A DNA stretch of 64,000 bases from Oscillospiraceae bacterium (GTDB lineage Bacteria; Bacillota; Clostridia; Oscillospirales; JAAYXM01), in NCBI GenBank assembly GCA_015067485.1, contig SVMJ01000005.1, forward strand, positions 1 to 64,000, read 5' to 3'. A program made the position numbers and the translations under genes. Below, in pieces: positions 16,668-26,583 of the stretch (position 1 is its first letter; each line of letters opens with the position of its first letter). Below the pieces are notes generated by a model. The model saw only the letters and a program-made list of their open reading frames with translations, was not told the DNA's origin and ran no database searches.

Positions 16668-19060
16668 AACAAGTTCTCCCGACGCATCTTGATCTCTTGC
16701 CATTGTTCCTTGGAGACCAAAATTTTACGCGGTTTTGCGCCTTCAAACGGACCGACGATGCCTCTTTCTTCCATTTGGTCTACGATGCGCGCGGCACGGG
16801 AGTAGCCGAGTTTCAAGCGGCGTTGGAGCAAGGAAACCGATGCTTGTCCGCTTTCCAAGACCACATCGATCGCCGCACCGAGCATTTCGTCTTCTTCGCC
16901 GACTTCTCCGCCGCCTTCCGCGTTTTCGCTTGCGGCGGCTTTGTTTGCCTGCTGCTCGATCTGCTGGATGACTTCTTCCGAGTAGGCGGCTTCTTTGCCG
17001 CGTTTGACGTATTCGACCACCGCTTCGACTTCTTCATCACTCACGAAGCAGCCTTGAATACGGGTGGGTTTGGTAGAACCGATGGGAGCGTAGAGCATAT
17101 CACCGCGACCGATGAGTTTTTCTGCGCCCGAGCTTCCCAAAATGATATTGGATTCGATTTTCGATGCGACCGCAAATGCGATACGCGACGGGATGTTACT
17201 TTTGATAACGCCTGTGATGACATCGACAGACGGGCGCTGGGTTGCGATGACAAGATGCATACCCGCAGCACGCGCCATCTGGGTCAGGCGCATGATGGAG
17301 TCTTCCACTTCTTTGCGTGCGACTACCATGAGATCTGCAAGCTCGTCGATGACGATGACGATCTGCGGGAGTTTTTCCCCTTCGCCCGCGCGTTCCACGT
17401 GCTGGTTGTAGCCCTTGATGTCGCGCACGCCGCTATCAGCGAAGAGTTTATAGCGTTTCATCATTTCCAGTACCGCCCACTGGAGCGCACCCGATGCTTT
17501 GCGCGGGTCGGTAACGACCGGGACGAGCAGGTGCGGAATGCCGTTGTAAATGGTGAGTTCGACCACTTTTGGGTCGACCATGATGAGACGGACTTCTTCC
17601 GGACTGGATTTATAGAGAATGCTCATGATGAGCGAGTTCATACAAACGGATTTCCCCGAGCCGGTAGTACCTGCGATGAGAAGATGCGGCAGTTTTGCGA
17701 TGTCGCCCACGATGCAGTTGCCCGTGATGTCGCGCCCCATTGCAAATGCCACGTTGCTCTTTGCGGATTCAAACGCAGAAGAGCCGATGACTTCCTGCAG
17801 GGATACCACCTGGACGTCTTTGTTCGGGACTTCGATGCCGATGGCGAGTTTGTCGGGAATGGGCGCGATGAACACGCCGCTTGCGCCCAAAGAGAGCGCA
17901 ATGTCGTCCGCGAGCCCGGTCAGTCTCGAGAACTTCACACCCGGGTCGAGTTGGATTTCATAACGGGTAACCGCAGGACCGGAAACCACATTGAGCAGAT
18001 GTACTTCGATGCCGAAACTCTTGATGGTTTCCACCAAGCGCTGTGCATTCATGCGGAGTTCCGCATCATTGGGTCGTACCGAGTTTGCGGCGGGTTTGAG
18101 CAGCGAGAGCGGCGGGTAGTTATAAGCGCCTTCTTCCACTTCAATCGGTTCGCCCGGAAGTTCGGGGACGATGGCAGGTTTATCTTCGGGTATTTCCGCG
18201 TCGGGTTCTTGTTTTTCTGCTTCTGCCGTAACCGGCTCGGTTTCCTGAACCGCCCAAGACTCAAACGTTTTCTTTGCTTCTTCTTCCGCCAAAACTTCTG
18301 CCGGGGTTTTCACCGCGGATTTACGGAGTTTCAGCTCGCTTTTCGGGCGTTCTTCCCCGTCAAGCGGCATATCGATCACAACGCGGCGTTTCTTTTCGGG
18401 TTTCGGAGTTTCTTCGACTTCGGGTTCTTCTTCGTACTCCACGCCCTGCGGACGGTTTTCCCACATCTCGCGCAATTTCTCCCAAATGGAGATGAGCGTG
18501 ATGTTGCAAGCGTTGAGTACTACAAAGAAGGTGGCAATCAAAAACAGAATCACAGTCGCAACTCTGCTGATATACGCGATGCTGATTGCGGTCAGGTAGC
18601 CCGCGAGCACACCGCCGCCCGTGAATGCATTCCCCTGTGCCGCCATCTTGGAAAACGGCAGAGCGAAGTTGCTGCTTCCCACCAGCGCGTGTGCGCACGC
18701 ACCGATGCAGAGCGGGAACAGAAGGGTACAAATCACGCGACCTTTGATGGGCTTGCCACGGCTTTGGATGAGAAGAAAACCTGCGAAAATCAGGCTGACA
18801 GGCAGGACGAATACGCCCACACCGATCGCACCGCGCACGGATGCGTTGATTACGTCGAGCACAGGTGCGTGTGCGCCGAACATTGCGCACACCAAGAACA
18901 GCGCAAGCACGAACAGGGCAAGTGCCCAGTTCTGATTGCGGCGTGCGCGCTCCTTTTGCGTCATTTTATAAACCGTTTTGGATTTTTTCCGCGCGGTTGT
19001 TTTTCGTTTGGTTGCGGCGGGTTTTCTTTTCGCCGTCGTCTTTCGTTTGGTTTGTGCCAC
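16664..19060 (-). CDS. ftsK: DNA translocase FtsK/SpoIIIE
   Basis: A 798-residue translocase. A lysine-rich N-terminus leads into four hydrophobic segments (about 45-190), a charged linker of roughly 150 residues, then the RecA-like motor with Walker A GTTGSGKSVCMNS near residue 465 and Walker B IVIDELADLMVV. A C-terminal winged-helix gamma domain (LLQRRLKLGYSRAARIVDQM) would read KOPS/SRS-like polarity sequences. It pumps DNA through the division or sporulation septum. The start is GTG with GGGGGAAG upstream. FtsK and SpoIIIE cannot be separated by sequence alone here. Confidence 0.95.
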   Translation of the reverse strand: MAQTKRKTTAKRKPAATKRKTTARKKSKTVYKMTQKERARRNQNWALALFVLALFLVCAMFGAHAPVLDVINASVRGAIGVGVFVLPVSLIFAGFLLIQSRGKPIKGRVICTLLFPLCIGACAHALVGSSNFALPFSKMAAQGNAFTGGGVLAGYLTAISIAYISRVATVILFLIATFFVVLNACNITLISIWEKLREMWENRPQGVEYEEEPEVEETPKPEKKRRVVIDMPLDGEERPKSELKLRKSAVKTPAEVLAEEEAKKTFESWAVQETEPVTAEAEKQEPDAEIPEDKPAIVPELPGEPIEVEEGAYNYPPLSLLKPAANSVRPNDAELRMNAQRLVETIKSFGIEVHLLNVVSGPAVTRYEIQLDPGVKFSRLTGLADDIALSLGASGVFIAPIPDKLAIGIEVPNKDVQVVSLQEVIGSSAFESAKSNVAFAMGRDITGNCIVGDIAKLPHLLIAGTTGSGKSVCMNSLIMSILYKSSPEEVRLIMVDPKVVELTIYNGIPHLLVPVVTDPRKASGALQWAVLEMMKRYKLFADSGVRDIKGYNQHVERAGEGEKLPQIVIVIDELADLMVVARKEVEDSIMRLTQMARAAGMHLVIATQRPSVDVITGVIKSNIPSRIAFAVASKIESNIILGSSGAEKLIGRGDMLYAPIGSTKPTRIQGCFVSDEEVEAVVEYVKRGKEAAYSEEVIQQIEQQANKAAASENAEGGGEVGEEDEMLGAAIDVVLESGQASVSLLQRRLKLGYSRAARIVDQMEERGIVGPFEGAKPRKILVSKEQWQEIKMRRENLL

Positions 19061-19130
19061 TGCACTTCCCCCAATCTAAAATGATTACAAAAACACAGAC
19101 TAATTATAACACAGATTTTCTCTTTTGGGA

Positions 19131-19166
19131 AGTAAAAAAACAACACCTCGTATGAGGTGTTGTTTT
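19131..19166 (-). terminator. Terminator of the aspartate-family operon
   Basis: A perfect 13-base stem (19137-19149/19154-19166, AAAACAACACCTC) with a four-base loop, then seven T residues on the minus strand. Confidence 0.92.
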
Positions 19167-19169
19167 GAT

Positions 19170-19739
19170 TTAATCCAGGATGGGTGTGCCGTCTGCACGG
19201 AAGAGCGGCAGCGGGTGAAGATACTTGATGTCGGTGCGTTTCGCCGCATCGCCTTCTGCCAAAACCGCCACTTTATGTACCACGATACCGCCCGCCTGCT
19301 CAACCAAACTTTCCATTGCTTTGAGCGAGCCGCCGGTGGAGATGACATCGTCTACGATGCAGACGCGTTTGCCTTTGATTTTTGCCGCATCGTCAGCACC
19401 CAGGAAAAGTTGCTGGTCTCCTTCGGTGGTGATGGATTTATCCTTGACCGAAATCGCGCCCGGCATATAGACTTTCATCTTCTTGCGTGCGATGAAATAC
19501 GTCTCTGCGCCCGACTGCCGTGCCATTTCGTGGATGAGCGGAATGCTCTTGGCCTCTGCGGTGAGCAGGTAGTCATAACTGTCGCTCGGGACGAGATTCA
19601 AAAGTTCTCTTGCGCATGCGACCGTAACTTCCACATCACCAAAGATGATAAATGCCGCGATGCTGAGATTTTCATTCAATTTACAGAGTGGAAGATCGCG
19701 TTTGACGCCTGCGATTTCCATTGTGTAAGCCTGCTTCAT
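19170..19739 (-). CDS. Purine-type phosphoribosyltransferase
   Basis: A 189-residue type I phosphoribosyltransferase. The PRPP-binding loop RVCIVDDVISTGGS is near residues 132-145, and the surrounding pattern (YDYLLTAEAKSIPLIHEMAR, YFIARKKMKVYM) resembles adenine phosphoribosyltransferase. It would salvage a nucleobase with PRPP to give a nucleotide. It sits 24 bases after lysC at the end of the aspartate-family operon, which is an unusual place for a purine-salvage gene. The base specificity is not certain. Confidence 0.82.
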   Translation of the reverse strand: MKQAYTMEIAGVKRDLPLCKLNENLSIAAFIIFGDVEVTVACARELLNLVPSDSYDYLLTAEAKSIPLIHEMARQSGAETYFIARKKMKVYMPGAISVKDKSITTEGDQQLFLGADDAAKIKGKRVCIVDDVISTGGSLKAMESLVEQAGGIVVHKVAVLAEGDAAKRTDIKYLHPLPLFRADGTPILD

Positions 19740-19763
19740 AATATCCACCACACCCGTTACGTT

Positions 19764-20975
19764 TTACGAAAAGAATTTTTCGTGGACTGCTTTGAGTGCA
19801 CGGTCGCCGTCTGCTTCTGCAATCAAAACGGAAATCTTGATTTCGGAAGTGGAGATCATCTGGATATTGATGCCTGCGCTTGCGAGTGCTTCGAACATGG
19901 TTGCAGCAACGCCCGGGTTGTTGATCATGCCTGCGCCGACGATGGAGAGTTTGCAAACGTCTTCGCTGACCTTGACATCTTCCATGCCGATAATGTCTTT
20001 GTTATCATTGAGCACTGCGAGTGCCAAGTCGCGGTTTCCTTTGTCCACGGTGAAGCTGATGTCTTTCAGTCCGTCTCTGCCGATGGACTGCAGAATGATG
20101 TCGACATTGACTTTCTTCTGTGCGAGTGCAGAGAAGATTTTGAATGCCATGCCCGGGATGTCTTTCAGGTTGATCAAAGAAATGCGGACGACATTTTTGT
20201 CCTTTGCCACGCCGCTGATATACATTTTTTCCATTTTTGCTGCCTCCTTAATCTTTGTGCCGGGTTTGGGGTTGCGGTCGAAACTGGAGAGAACTTCCAG
20301 TTCGACGTTGTAGCGTTTTGCCATTTCAACCGAACGGTTGTGCAGCACCTGTGCGCCCAGGGATGCGAGTTCCAGCATTTCATCACAGGTGATTTCGTCG
20401 AGTTTCTTCGCGTCCGGAACGATACGCGGGTCTGCGGTATAGACACCGTCGACGTCGGTGAAGATCTGGCACAGGTCTGCCTTGAGTGCGACCGCGAGTG
20501 CCACCGCGCTGGTATCTGAACCGCCGCGGCCGAGAGTGGTTACGTCGTCGTACTTGTTGATACCCTGGAAACCTGCGACCAGGACGATCTTGCGCTTTGC
20601 GAGTTCTGCCTGAACGCGTTCCGCTTCCACTTTACGGATGCGTGCGCCGCCGTAGTTGCTGTCGGTCTTCATGCCGACCTGCCAACCGGTAAGAGAGATG
20701 ACCGGGAATCCCATGGATTCGATCGCCATCGCCATCAGCGAAATAGAAATCTGTTCGCCGTTTGCGAGCAGCATATCCATCTCACGCTTGGAAGGGTTCG
20801 GATTGAGTTCCTGCGCCTTCTCGATCAGATCGTCGGTGGTATCGCCCTGTGCGGAAAGAACCACGACCACGTCGTTTCCGGCTTTGTAAGTATCGGTGAT
20901 GATGCCAGCGACTCGCATGATGCGTTCGGTATTGGCAACAGAACTACCACCGAATTTTTGAACAATCAAGCTCAT
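19764..20975 (-). CDS. lysC: Aspartate kinase
   Basis: A 403-residue enzyme that phosphorylates aspartate, the first step to lysine, threonine and methionine. The N-terminus VQKFGGSSVAN, the GRGGSDTSAVALAVALKAD substrate loop and two C-terminal ACT domains (from about residue 255) are visible. The ACT domains are the normal feedback-binding sites. GGAG precedes the ATG. The gene follows hom by 30 bases, so the two enzymes of the threonine branch are made together. Confidence 0.96.
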   Translation of the reverse strand: MSLIVQKFGGSSVANTERIMRVAGIITDTYKAGNDVVVVLSAQGDTTDDLIEKAQELNPNPSKREMDMLLANGEQISISLMAMAIESMGFPVISLTGWQVGMKTDSNYGGARIRKVEAERVQAELAKRKIVLVAGFQGINKYDDVTTLGRGGSDTSAVALAVALKADLCQIFTDVDGVYTADPRIVPDAKKLDEITCDEMLELASLGAQVLHNRSVEMAKRYNVELEVLSSFDRNPKPGTKIKEAAKMEKMYISGVAKDKNVVRISLINLKDIPGMAFKIFSALAQKKVNVDIILQSIGRDGLKDISFTVDKGNRDLALAVLNDNKDIIGMEDVKVSEDVCKLSIVGAGMINNPGVAATMFEALASAGINIQMISTSEIKISVLIAEADGDRALKAVHEKFFS

Positions 20976-21005
20976 GTTTTCTTCTCCTTTTGCAATACTG
21001 TATTA

Positions 21006-22241
21006 TTAGTCTAACGCCAAAACCTTCATCGGTGCATACACGACGCAGGATTCGGACAAGATTTTCACTTTTTCATCGAGTTCACGTTTGCTCATCGGTG
21101 CGGTGATACAGGCACATTCATCCGCCTTCGCACCGTCGCGGGACAGGAAGGAAACTTCGCCAAATGCATTGTTTACCGCGCTGCGGACGCTCTCGCCCGA
21201 GACACGCACATAGTATGCGGAAACGAAGTCGTTACTGTCTGCCAAAATGCTCTCGGTGGTATCTTCCCAACCAGCGTACTTGGTGCAATCGGTATGCTGG
21301 CAAGCATCGATGACGTCTGCCACAACCGCGCTTGCAGTCGGGAGTTTGCCCGCGCCACGACCGTAGAACATGGTGTCGCCCACCGCGTTACCGCGAACCA
21401 TGACGCTATTGAAAACGCCGTTGACGTTGGAGATGAGTTCACTCTTCGGAACAAGGTGCGGACCGACGAATGCGTAAATCTTACCGTCTTCGGTGCGCTT
21501 TGCGCGGCCGAGCAATTTGATGACCATATCGCCGTTTTCCGCATAAGCCACGTCTTCCAAAGTTACCTTGGTGATACCTTCGGTAACCACTGCGTCCGGA
21601 TAAACGTGTCTACCGAATGCGAGTGCGGACAGGATGCAGATCTTTCTGCAAGCATCGTGCCCTTCCACGTCTGCCGCCGGGTTGCGTTCTGCGTAGCCTT
21701 TTTCCTGTGCTTCGCTGAGTGCTGCCTCAAAGGTGAGACCGCCGGTGATCATACGGTTTAAGATATAGTTGGTAGTACCATTTAAGATGCCAAGCACTTC
21801 ATCCACGCGGTTTGCGGCGAGACATTGGCAGAGCGGACGGATGATCGGAATCCCACCGCCGACCGATGCTTCAAAGAAATAGTTGCAACTATTTTCTTTT
21901 GCGAGTGCCAAAAGTTCTGCGCCGTGGGTTGCGACCAATTCCTTATTGGAAGTAACAACGCTTTTTCCTGCTTTGAGTGCGCGCTTGGTGAAGTCGTAAG
22001 CCGGGTTGATGCCACCGATGGTTTCAACGACTACGTTGACTTCCGGATCTGCTTCGACTGTCGCAAAATCCTTGACAAACAAATCCGCATGCGGATCATT
22101 CGAGAAATCGCGGATATCCACGATGTATTTCACTTTAATCGCATCTCCTGCGTTTTTCGCGATGAGATCAAAGTTGGTTTCGATTACTTCCACGACACCG
22201 GAACCGACTGTGCCGTAGCCCAATACTGCTGCATACTTCAT
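21006..22241 (-). CDS. hom: Homoserine dehydrogenase
   Basis: A 411-residue NAD(P)-dependent reductase that makes homoserine from aspartate semialdehyde. The Rossmann loop GYGTVGSG is at residues 8-15. The catalytic core contains GILNGTTNYILNRM and PAADVEGHDACRKICIL, and an ACT domain ends the protein. AAGGAG precedes the ATG. It is the second gene of the operon promoted at 22758, and its product also feeds metY at the other end of the window. Confidence 0.96.
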   Translation of the reverse strand: MKYAAVLGYGTVGSGVVEVIETNFDLIAKNAGDAIKVKYIVDIRDFSNDPHADLFVKDFATVEADPEVNVVVETIGGINPAYDFTKRALKAGKSVVTSNKELVATHGAELLALAKENSCNYFFEASVGGGIPIIRPLCQCLAANRVDEVLGILNGTTNYILNRMITGGLTFEAALSEAQEKGYAERNPAADVEGHDACRKICILSALAFGRHVYPDAVVTEGITKVTLEDVAYAENGDMVIKLLGRAKRTEDGKIYAFVGPHLVPKSELISNVNGVFNSVMVRGNAVGDTMFYGRGAGKLPTASAVVADVIDACQHTDCTKYAGWEDTTESILADSNDFVSAYYVRVSGESVRSAVNNAFGEVSFLSRDGAKADECACITAPMSKRELDEKVKILSESCVVYAPMKVLALD

Positions 22242-22253
22242 GTTTTACTCTCC

Positions 22254-22694
22254 TTATTCGCCTGCCAGCGGTTCAAACCACAGCACGCCCTTGATTTGCA
22301 TTGCTTTTGCCAAAAATGCTTCCAGCTTCACCTTCATCTGTGCGGTCTCGGCCGAGATGGTAACTGCGGCCTGCCCGTTGATGGGGATGGACTGGTTGAT
22401 GGTTAAGATGTTCGCACCGTTTCGTGCAAAGAGTCCGAGTACTCCCGAAAGAACTCCCGGCTCATCCTTGAGCATACAGTGAAAGGTCATCATACGCTCG
22501 GTCGCCATTTCGTAATAGGGCTTTACCGCGTCTTTGTACTTGTAAAAAGCACTTCGGCTGATGCCGGCCATCTCTGCGGCTTCGCTCGCAGTCTTGGCTT
22601 TTCCTGCCTGCAGATACTGCTTCGCATCACACACCCTAAGGAACACTTCGGGCAATGCCGATCCTTCTACCACATAATAACGCAAACGGTCCAT
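22254..22694 (-). CDS. ACT domain protein, UPF0735/PheB family
   Basis: A 146-residue protein. The N-terminal part (YYVVEGSALPEVFLRVCDAK) and a small helix-turn-helix-like segment with AEMAGISRSAFYKYKDAV are followed by a C-terminal ACT domain (about 75-146), an amino-acid-binding regulatory fold. This matches the UPF0735/PheB family, often found before homoserine dehydrogenase. It probably senses an amino acid and may regulate the operon; no direct proof. The start at 22694 follows AAGGAG. It is first in the hom-lysC operon. Confidence 0.88.
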   Translation of the reverse strand: MDRLRYYVVEGSALPEVFLRVCDAKQYLQAGKAKTASEAAEMAGISRSAFYKYKDAVKPYYEMATERMMTFHCMLKDEPGVLSGVLGLFARNGANILTINQSIPINGQAAVTISAETAQMKVKLEAFLAKAMQIKGVLWFEPLAGE

Positions 22695-22757
22695 GCGTAC
22701 GCTCCTTCGCTCGTGATTCCACAACTCGCGGTCATGATTCTTTGTCTCATGGATGGT

Positions 22758-22786
22758 ATCATACCATATCTTATGCGTGATTGCAA
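22758..22786 (-). promoter_or_regulatory. Promoter of the ACT-hom-lysC operon
   Basis: TTGCAA (22781-22786), 17 bases, TATGAT (22758-22763) on the minus strand, 64 bases before the first ATG. Confidence 0.7.
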
Positions 22787-22937
22787 TCCCCTTTTTGAAA
22801 TTTATTGATTTTGCCAATCCCTTATTTTTCAACGTTCTGTTTTTATCCGAAAAACTGTTGTCTTTGTATCAAACACACTTTTTCATGCAATATTTTCCGC
22901 GGTTTCGTATATACTATTTCTCGGGAGGGAGCGATGT

Positions 22938-23993
22938 ATGCAAGAGAAGATCGGACTTCGGTTTTTTATTACTGTTTTGAATGTTATTTTCATATTTTTA
23001 GCGCTTTGGATTGCGTTTCGATACCTGTTTTGGTGGTGTTTTCCCTTTCTCATTGCGACAGGGGTGGCGTTCTGCATTGAGCGTCCTGTGTCTTTCGTCG
23101 AGCGACAACTGCACATTCCACGCGCACTCGCAAGTGTGTTTTTCACCCTTCTTTCGTATTTTGCCTTTGGGAGCGCGGTTTGGTTTATTTGCACAAAAAT
23201 CTTCACAGAACTGCGCGATCTGTTCGAAACACTCCCCGACACGCAAACGCTTCTCTTGGATGCGGCGCGGTTTCTGCAGTGGTTATCACAATATTTACCG
23301 CATCAAGTGTCAGAGTTTTTATTCTCACTTTTTGAAACGCTTGTTACCGAAGGCATCCGTATTCCGCAAGGGCTTTTGAGTAGCCTGGGAAGTGTGGCAA
23401 AAAATTTGGCGACTTCCCTGCCCGCAATGTTGTTCGGGTTTTTGATTTCGCTTCTTGCCACATATTTTTTGAGCGCAGACAAAGACACGGTCATCGCACT
23501 TTTACGCGAGATATTGCCGCAAAAAGCAAGCCACATTTTCTCCCAAACCAAACAGGAAGGACTTCGGATGGTGGGCGGATATCTGAGAAGCGCGGGTATT
23601 ATGCTATCCCTTGTATTTGCGCTTCTCTCTGTTGGACTTGGCGTTTTGCGTATACGCTTCGCGGTGGGACTTGCATTTCTGATCGCGCTTTTGGATGCGC
23701 TTCCGATTTTCGGCGTAGGCGCGGCGCTCATCCCGTGGGGATTTGCACGCCTATTATACGGTGATGTTGCAACTGCGATCGGATTGTTTGTGCTATATGG
23801 CATCGTTTTAGTGGTGCGGAATATGCTCGAGCCGAAGATTTTGGGTGCACAAATCGGGCTCCATCCATTGATCACTCTATTTTCCTTTTACATTGGAATC
23901 CATGCATTCGGTCCGGTCGGGATATTTCTTCCCATTCCGGTTGGGATCGCGCTGAGTGTGTGGAAAACACAAAAAGAAAGAAGGCAGTTATAA
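22938..23993 (+). CDS. AI-2E family transporter, YtvI-like (second copy)
   Basis: A 351-residue membrane protein with about seven hydrophobic helices. It carries the family signature ALLDALPIFGVGAALIPWGF and MLEPKILGAQIGLHPLITLF. The order of motifs is the same as in the permease at 2260-3357, but the proteins are only moderately similar. In Bacillus the family includes sporulation protein YtvI; substrate unknown. GGGAGG lies about eight bases before the ATG, and a TATACT box occurs about 30 bases upstream. Its last codons overlap pncB by six bases. Confidence 0.85.
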   Translation: MQEKIGLRFFITVLNVIFIFLALWIAFRYLFWWCFPFLIATGVAFCIERPVSFVERQLHIPRALASVFFTLLSYFAFGSAVWFICTKIFTELRDLFETLPDTQTLLLDAARFLQWLSQYLPHQVSEFLFSLFETLVTEGIRIPQGLLSSLGSVAKNLATSLPAMLFGFLISLLATYFLSADKDTVIALLREILPQKASHIFSQTKQEGLRMVGGYLRSAGIMLSLVFALLSVGLGVLRIRFAVGLAFLIALLDALPIFGVGAALIPWGFARLLYGDVATAIGLFVLYGIVLVVRNMLEPKILGAQIGLHPLITLFSFYIGIHAFGPVGIFLPIPVGIALSVWKTQKERRQL

Positions 23994-24007
23994 ACTGCCT
24001 TCTTTTG
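23979..24007. terminator. Terminator shared by ytvI-like gene and pncB
   Basis: AGAAGGCAGTT pairs with AACTGCCTTCT around three bases. TTTT follows on the plus strand and TTTCTTTTT on the minus strand. Both stop codons lie inside the hairpin. Confidence 0.85.
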
Positions 24008-25451
24008 CTTGTGCTTCCGCCAAGAGATTTGCGCGGATATTCCACAGTTTGCGCGACATATCCACATAATAACGATGCGGATTTTCAAAGCGCAACACTT
24101 CGCTCCACAACGTTTCCATCTGCTCTGCGCAGTAGTTTTTGATATCCCCGATGGCAGGGCTTTCATACACACATTTCCCCTGCTTGAAGATAGGAACGAG
24201 CAAGGGTTTTGCGGTGAAGTTTGTAAGTACCTTGCGCTTCCAGGTAACTTCCGGGTCGAAGAGTTCATACGGCTCATCGGAAGAGATGACTTCATCGTGG
24301 AGTGTCATCACGTCTGCCATCGCCTTTCCGCTTTCGTTGTCAAAGAGTCGCCACACCTGCTTAAAGCCCGGAGTGGTGATTTTCTCAACATTTTCGGAGA
24401 CTTTGATTTTCGGGACGATCTCGCCGTTTTCTTCGACTGCCGCAAGTTTGTAAACGCCGCCGAACACCGATTCACTGCGTGCGGTGATGAGTCGCTCACC
24501 CACGCCGAACGAGTCGATCTGTGCGCCCTGCATGATGATATCGCGGATGATGGTTTCATCGAGGGAGTTGGATGCGATAATCTTACAGTCCGGGAAACCC
24601 GCCTCGTCGAGCATCACGCGTGCTTTTTTGGAAAGGTAGGTGATGTCGCCGCTATCGATTCGGATCCCTGCGGGGCGGTGGCCCTTCGGCAAGAGTTCTT
24701 CTTTGAAGACTTTGATCGCGTTCGGAACACCGGATTTTAGTACGTTATATGTATCGACTAAGAGCGCGCAGTTTTCCGGCCAGGTGCGTGCATACGCACG
24801 GAATGCGGAGAGTTCATCCGGGAACATTTGGATCCAACTGTGTGCCATGGTGCCAAGTGCGGGAACACCGAATTCCTGCTCGGAGACCGTACAGGCGGTA
24901 CCCGAACAACCCGCGATATAAGCGGCTCTCGCGCCGTAGACCGCGCCGTCATATCCTTGTGCGCGGCGGGAGCCGAATTCCATGACCGGACGCCCTTGTG
25001 CGGCGCGCACGATACGGCTTGCCTTGGTCGCGATCAGACTCTGATGGTTGAGTGTGAGCAAGATCATGGTCTCAACCAGTTGGCTTTCGATTGCAGGACC
25101 GCGCACCACCAGCATCGGTTCGCCCGGGAAGATGGGCGTTCCTTCCGGGATTGCCCACACATCGCAGGAGAATTTGAAGTTTTTGAGATAGTTCAAAAAC
25201 CCTTCGTCAAACATATTTTTGCTGCGCAAAAATGCAATATCTTCTTCGTCAAAGTGCAGATTGCTCAGGTATTCGATGACCTGCTCCACCCCCGCCATGA
25301 TGGCATAGCCGCCACGGTCCGGCACTTTGCGGAAGAACATATCGAAATAGGCAATCTTGTCCTGCATCCCTTCCGCGAAATATCCGCGGGACATGGTGAG
25401 CTCATAAAAGTCCATGAGCATGGTGAGATTGCGTCCCATCAAATTTTTCAT
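23988..25451 (-). CDS. pncB: Nicotinate phosphoribosyltransferase
   Basis: A 487-residue enzyme that joins nicotinate to PRPP in NAD salvage. The N-terminus LMDFYELTMSRGYF, the GSRRAQGYDGAVYGARAAYI block with the phosphorylated-His loop region, and IRIDSGDITYLSKKAR are diagnostic. GGAGGA precedes the ATG. It is the last gene of the fhs-tsaE-tsaB-rpiB-pncB run and overlaps rpiB by four bases. Confidence 0.95.
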   Translation of the reverse strand: MKNLMGRNLTMLMDFYELTMSRGYFAEGMQDKIAYFDMFFRKVPDRGGYAIMAGVEQVIEYLSNLHFDEEDIAFLRSKNMFDEGFLNYLKNFKFSCDVWAIPEGTPIFPGEPMLVVRGPAIESQLVETMILLTLNHQSLIATKASRIVRAAQGRPVMEFGSRRAQGYDGAVYGARAAYIAGCSGTACTVSEQEFGVPALGTMAHSWIQMFPDELSAFRAYARTWPENCALLVDTYNVLKSGVPNAIKVFKEELLPKGHRPAGIRIDSGDITYLSKKARVMLDEAGFPDCKIIASNSLDETIIRDIIMQGAQIDSFGVGERLITARSESVFGGVYKLAAVEENGEIVPKIKVSENVEKITTPGFKQVWRLFDNESGKAMADVMTLHDEVISSDEPYELFDPEVTWKRKVLTNFTAKPLLVPIFKQGKCVYESPAIGDIKNYCAEQMETLWSEVLRFENPHRYYVDMSRKLWNIRANLLAEAQAKEGSL

Positions 25452-25897
25452 TTTCTGCTCTCCTCCTCAATCTCCGCGATCATTGCGATACGCTCGGTAT
25501 GCCGCCCGCCTTCTGCTTCGGTGGAAAGGAAAATTTCCACCAACTCCTCTGCGAGTGCGTGGTCAATGACGCGCGCACCCAAGCACAGCACCTGAGAATC
25601 GTTATGTAAGCGGGTAAATTTCACACTATACGGATCAGAACAAACCGCCGCACGGATGCCGCGCATTTTGTTTGCCGCAATCGACATCCCAATCCCCGTT
25701 CCGCAACACAAAATCCCGCGCTCGGCATTCCCGTCTTGAATTTCTTCACAGACCGCTTTCGCGTAGATGGGATAGTGGCAGGAGTTTTCGTCATGGGTGC
25801 CGCAATCAATCACGGTATGTCCGACTTTCTCCAGTTTCTCTTTTAACATTTCTTTCAGACCAAATCCGCCGTGGTCTGCACCGAGTGCTACTTTCAT
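25448..25897 (-). CDS. rpiB: Ribose-5-phosphate isomerase B
   Basis: A 149-residue RpiB/LacAB protein that interconverts ribose 5-phosphate and ribulose 5-phosphate. The motifs ALGADHGGFGLKE, the catalytic-Cys loop GILCCGTGIGMSIAANK and RTERIAMI-like C-terminus (GGRHTERIAMI) are present. The start at 25897 follows AGGAG and overlaps tsaB by four bases. The product supplies the PRPP used by pncB next to it. Confidence 0.95.
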   Translation of the reverse strand: MKVALGADHGGFGLKEMLKEKLEKVGHTVIDCGTHDENSCHYPIYAKAVCEEIQDGNAERGILCCGTGIGMSIAANKMRGIRAAVCSDPYSVKFTRLHNDSQVLCLGARVIDHALAEELVEIFLSTEAEGGRHTERIAMIAEIEEESRK

Positions 25898-26583
25898 TTT
25901 CCTTGCTCTCCTTTGAGTTTCTTGAGTCGTTCGCGCTCCGCCTGCGGGAGGCGCAAATATTCTACCGTCAAATGTTCGGGGGATAAGAACGCCTTTCCTT
26001 GTGCCGCAAGCGCCACACCGTATGCACGCGGCACGCGCATCGCAAGCGGGGGTAAAATCAGTCCTTGGTGTTCGGGGAACTGTTCGAGACACAGGTGCGC
26101 GCCATCCCCCATCAAGGTCACGCGTTCATATGTAAAGAGCTCGTCCCGAATTTGCTCGATGGGAACCGCTTTGTCTTCACTCACACGGGTAAGAGTTCCG
26201 TTTTTCATGAGAAAACCTGCGTGGTAGACTTGTCCTGCACGGGCATCCATCAGTACAGAAACATATCCTTCCTGCGCACCGAATGCGGCGGCCTCCAACG
26301 TGGATACCCCGACGCACGGGATGTCTCGAGCGAGTGCAAGTCCTTTTGCGGCAGCAACCCCGATTCTGAGCCCGGTAAACGACCCCGGTCCATTTGATAC
26401 CGCGATCGCTTCCATTTCATTCATCTTCATTCCAATACCAGAAAGAAGTGAGTCGATCATCGGCAGAATGGTTTTACTGTGCGTGAGTCCCCTGTTTTGG
26501 AACATTTCGCCAAGCAAAACACCGTCTTCGGTTATCGCGACCGACGCGGTTTTCGCCGAAGATTCAATTGCAAGCAGTTTCAA
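25894..26583 (-). CDS. tsaB: tRNA t6A biosynthesis protein TsaB
   Basis: A 229-residue ASKHA-fold protein, partner of TsaD and TsaE in making N6-threonylcarbamoyladenosine at position 37 of ANN-decoding tRNAs. Conserved segments are LLAIESSAKTASVAI, GPGSFTGLRIGVAAAKGLA and LMDARAGQVYHA. The likely start is TTG at 26583, which directly follows the tsaE TGA stop; AGGTGAG lies upstream. The gene ends inside rpiB. Confidence 0.93.
   Translation of the reverse strand: MKLLAIESSAKTASVAITEDGVLLGEMFQNRGLTHSKTILPMIDSLLSGIGMKMNEMEAIAVSNGPGSFTGLRIGVAAAKGLALARDIPCVGVSTLEAAAFGAQEGYVSVLMDARAGQVYHAGFLMKNGTLTRVSEDKAVPIEQIRDELFTYERVTLMGDGAHLCLEQFPEHQGLILPPLAMRVPRAYGVALAAQGKAFLSPEHLTVEYLRLPQAERERLKKLKGEQGK

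Noticed and set aside
16697..19084. A 795-codon plus-strand frame opposite ftsK
   Set aside because: Antisense shadow of a highly conserved gene; cysteine- and phenylalanine-rich composition and no start signal.
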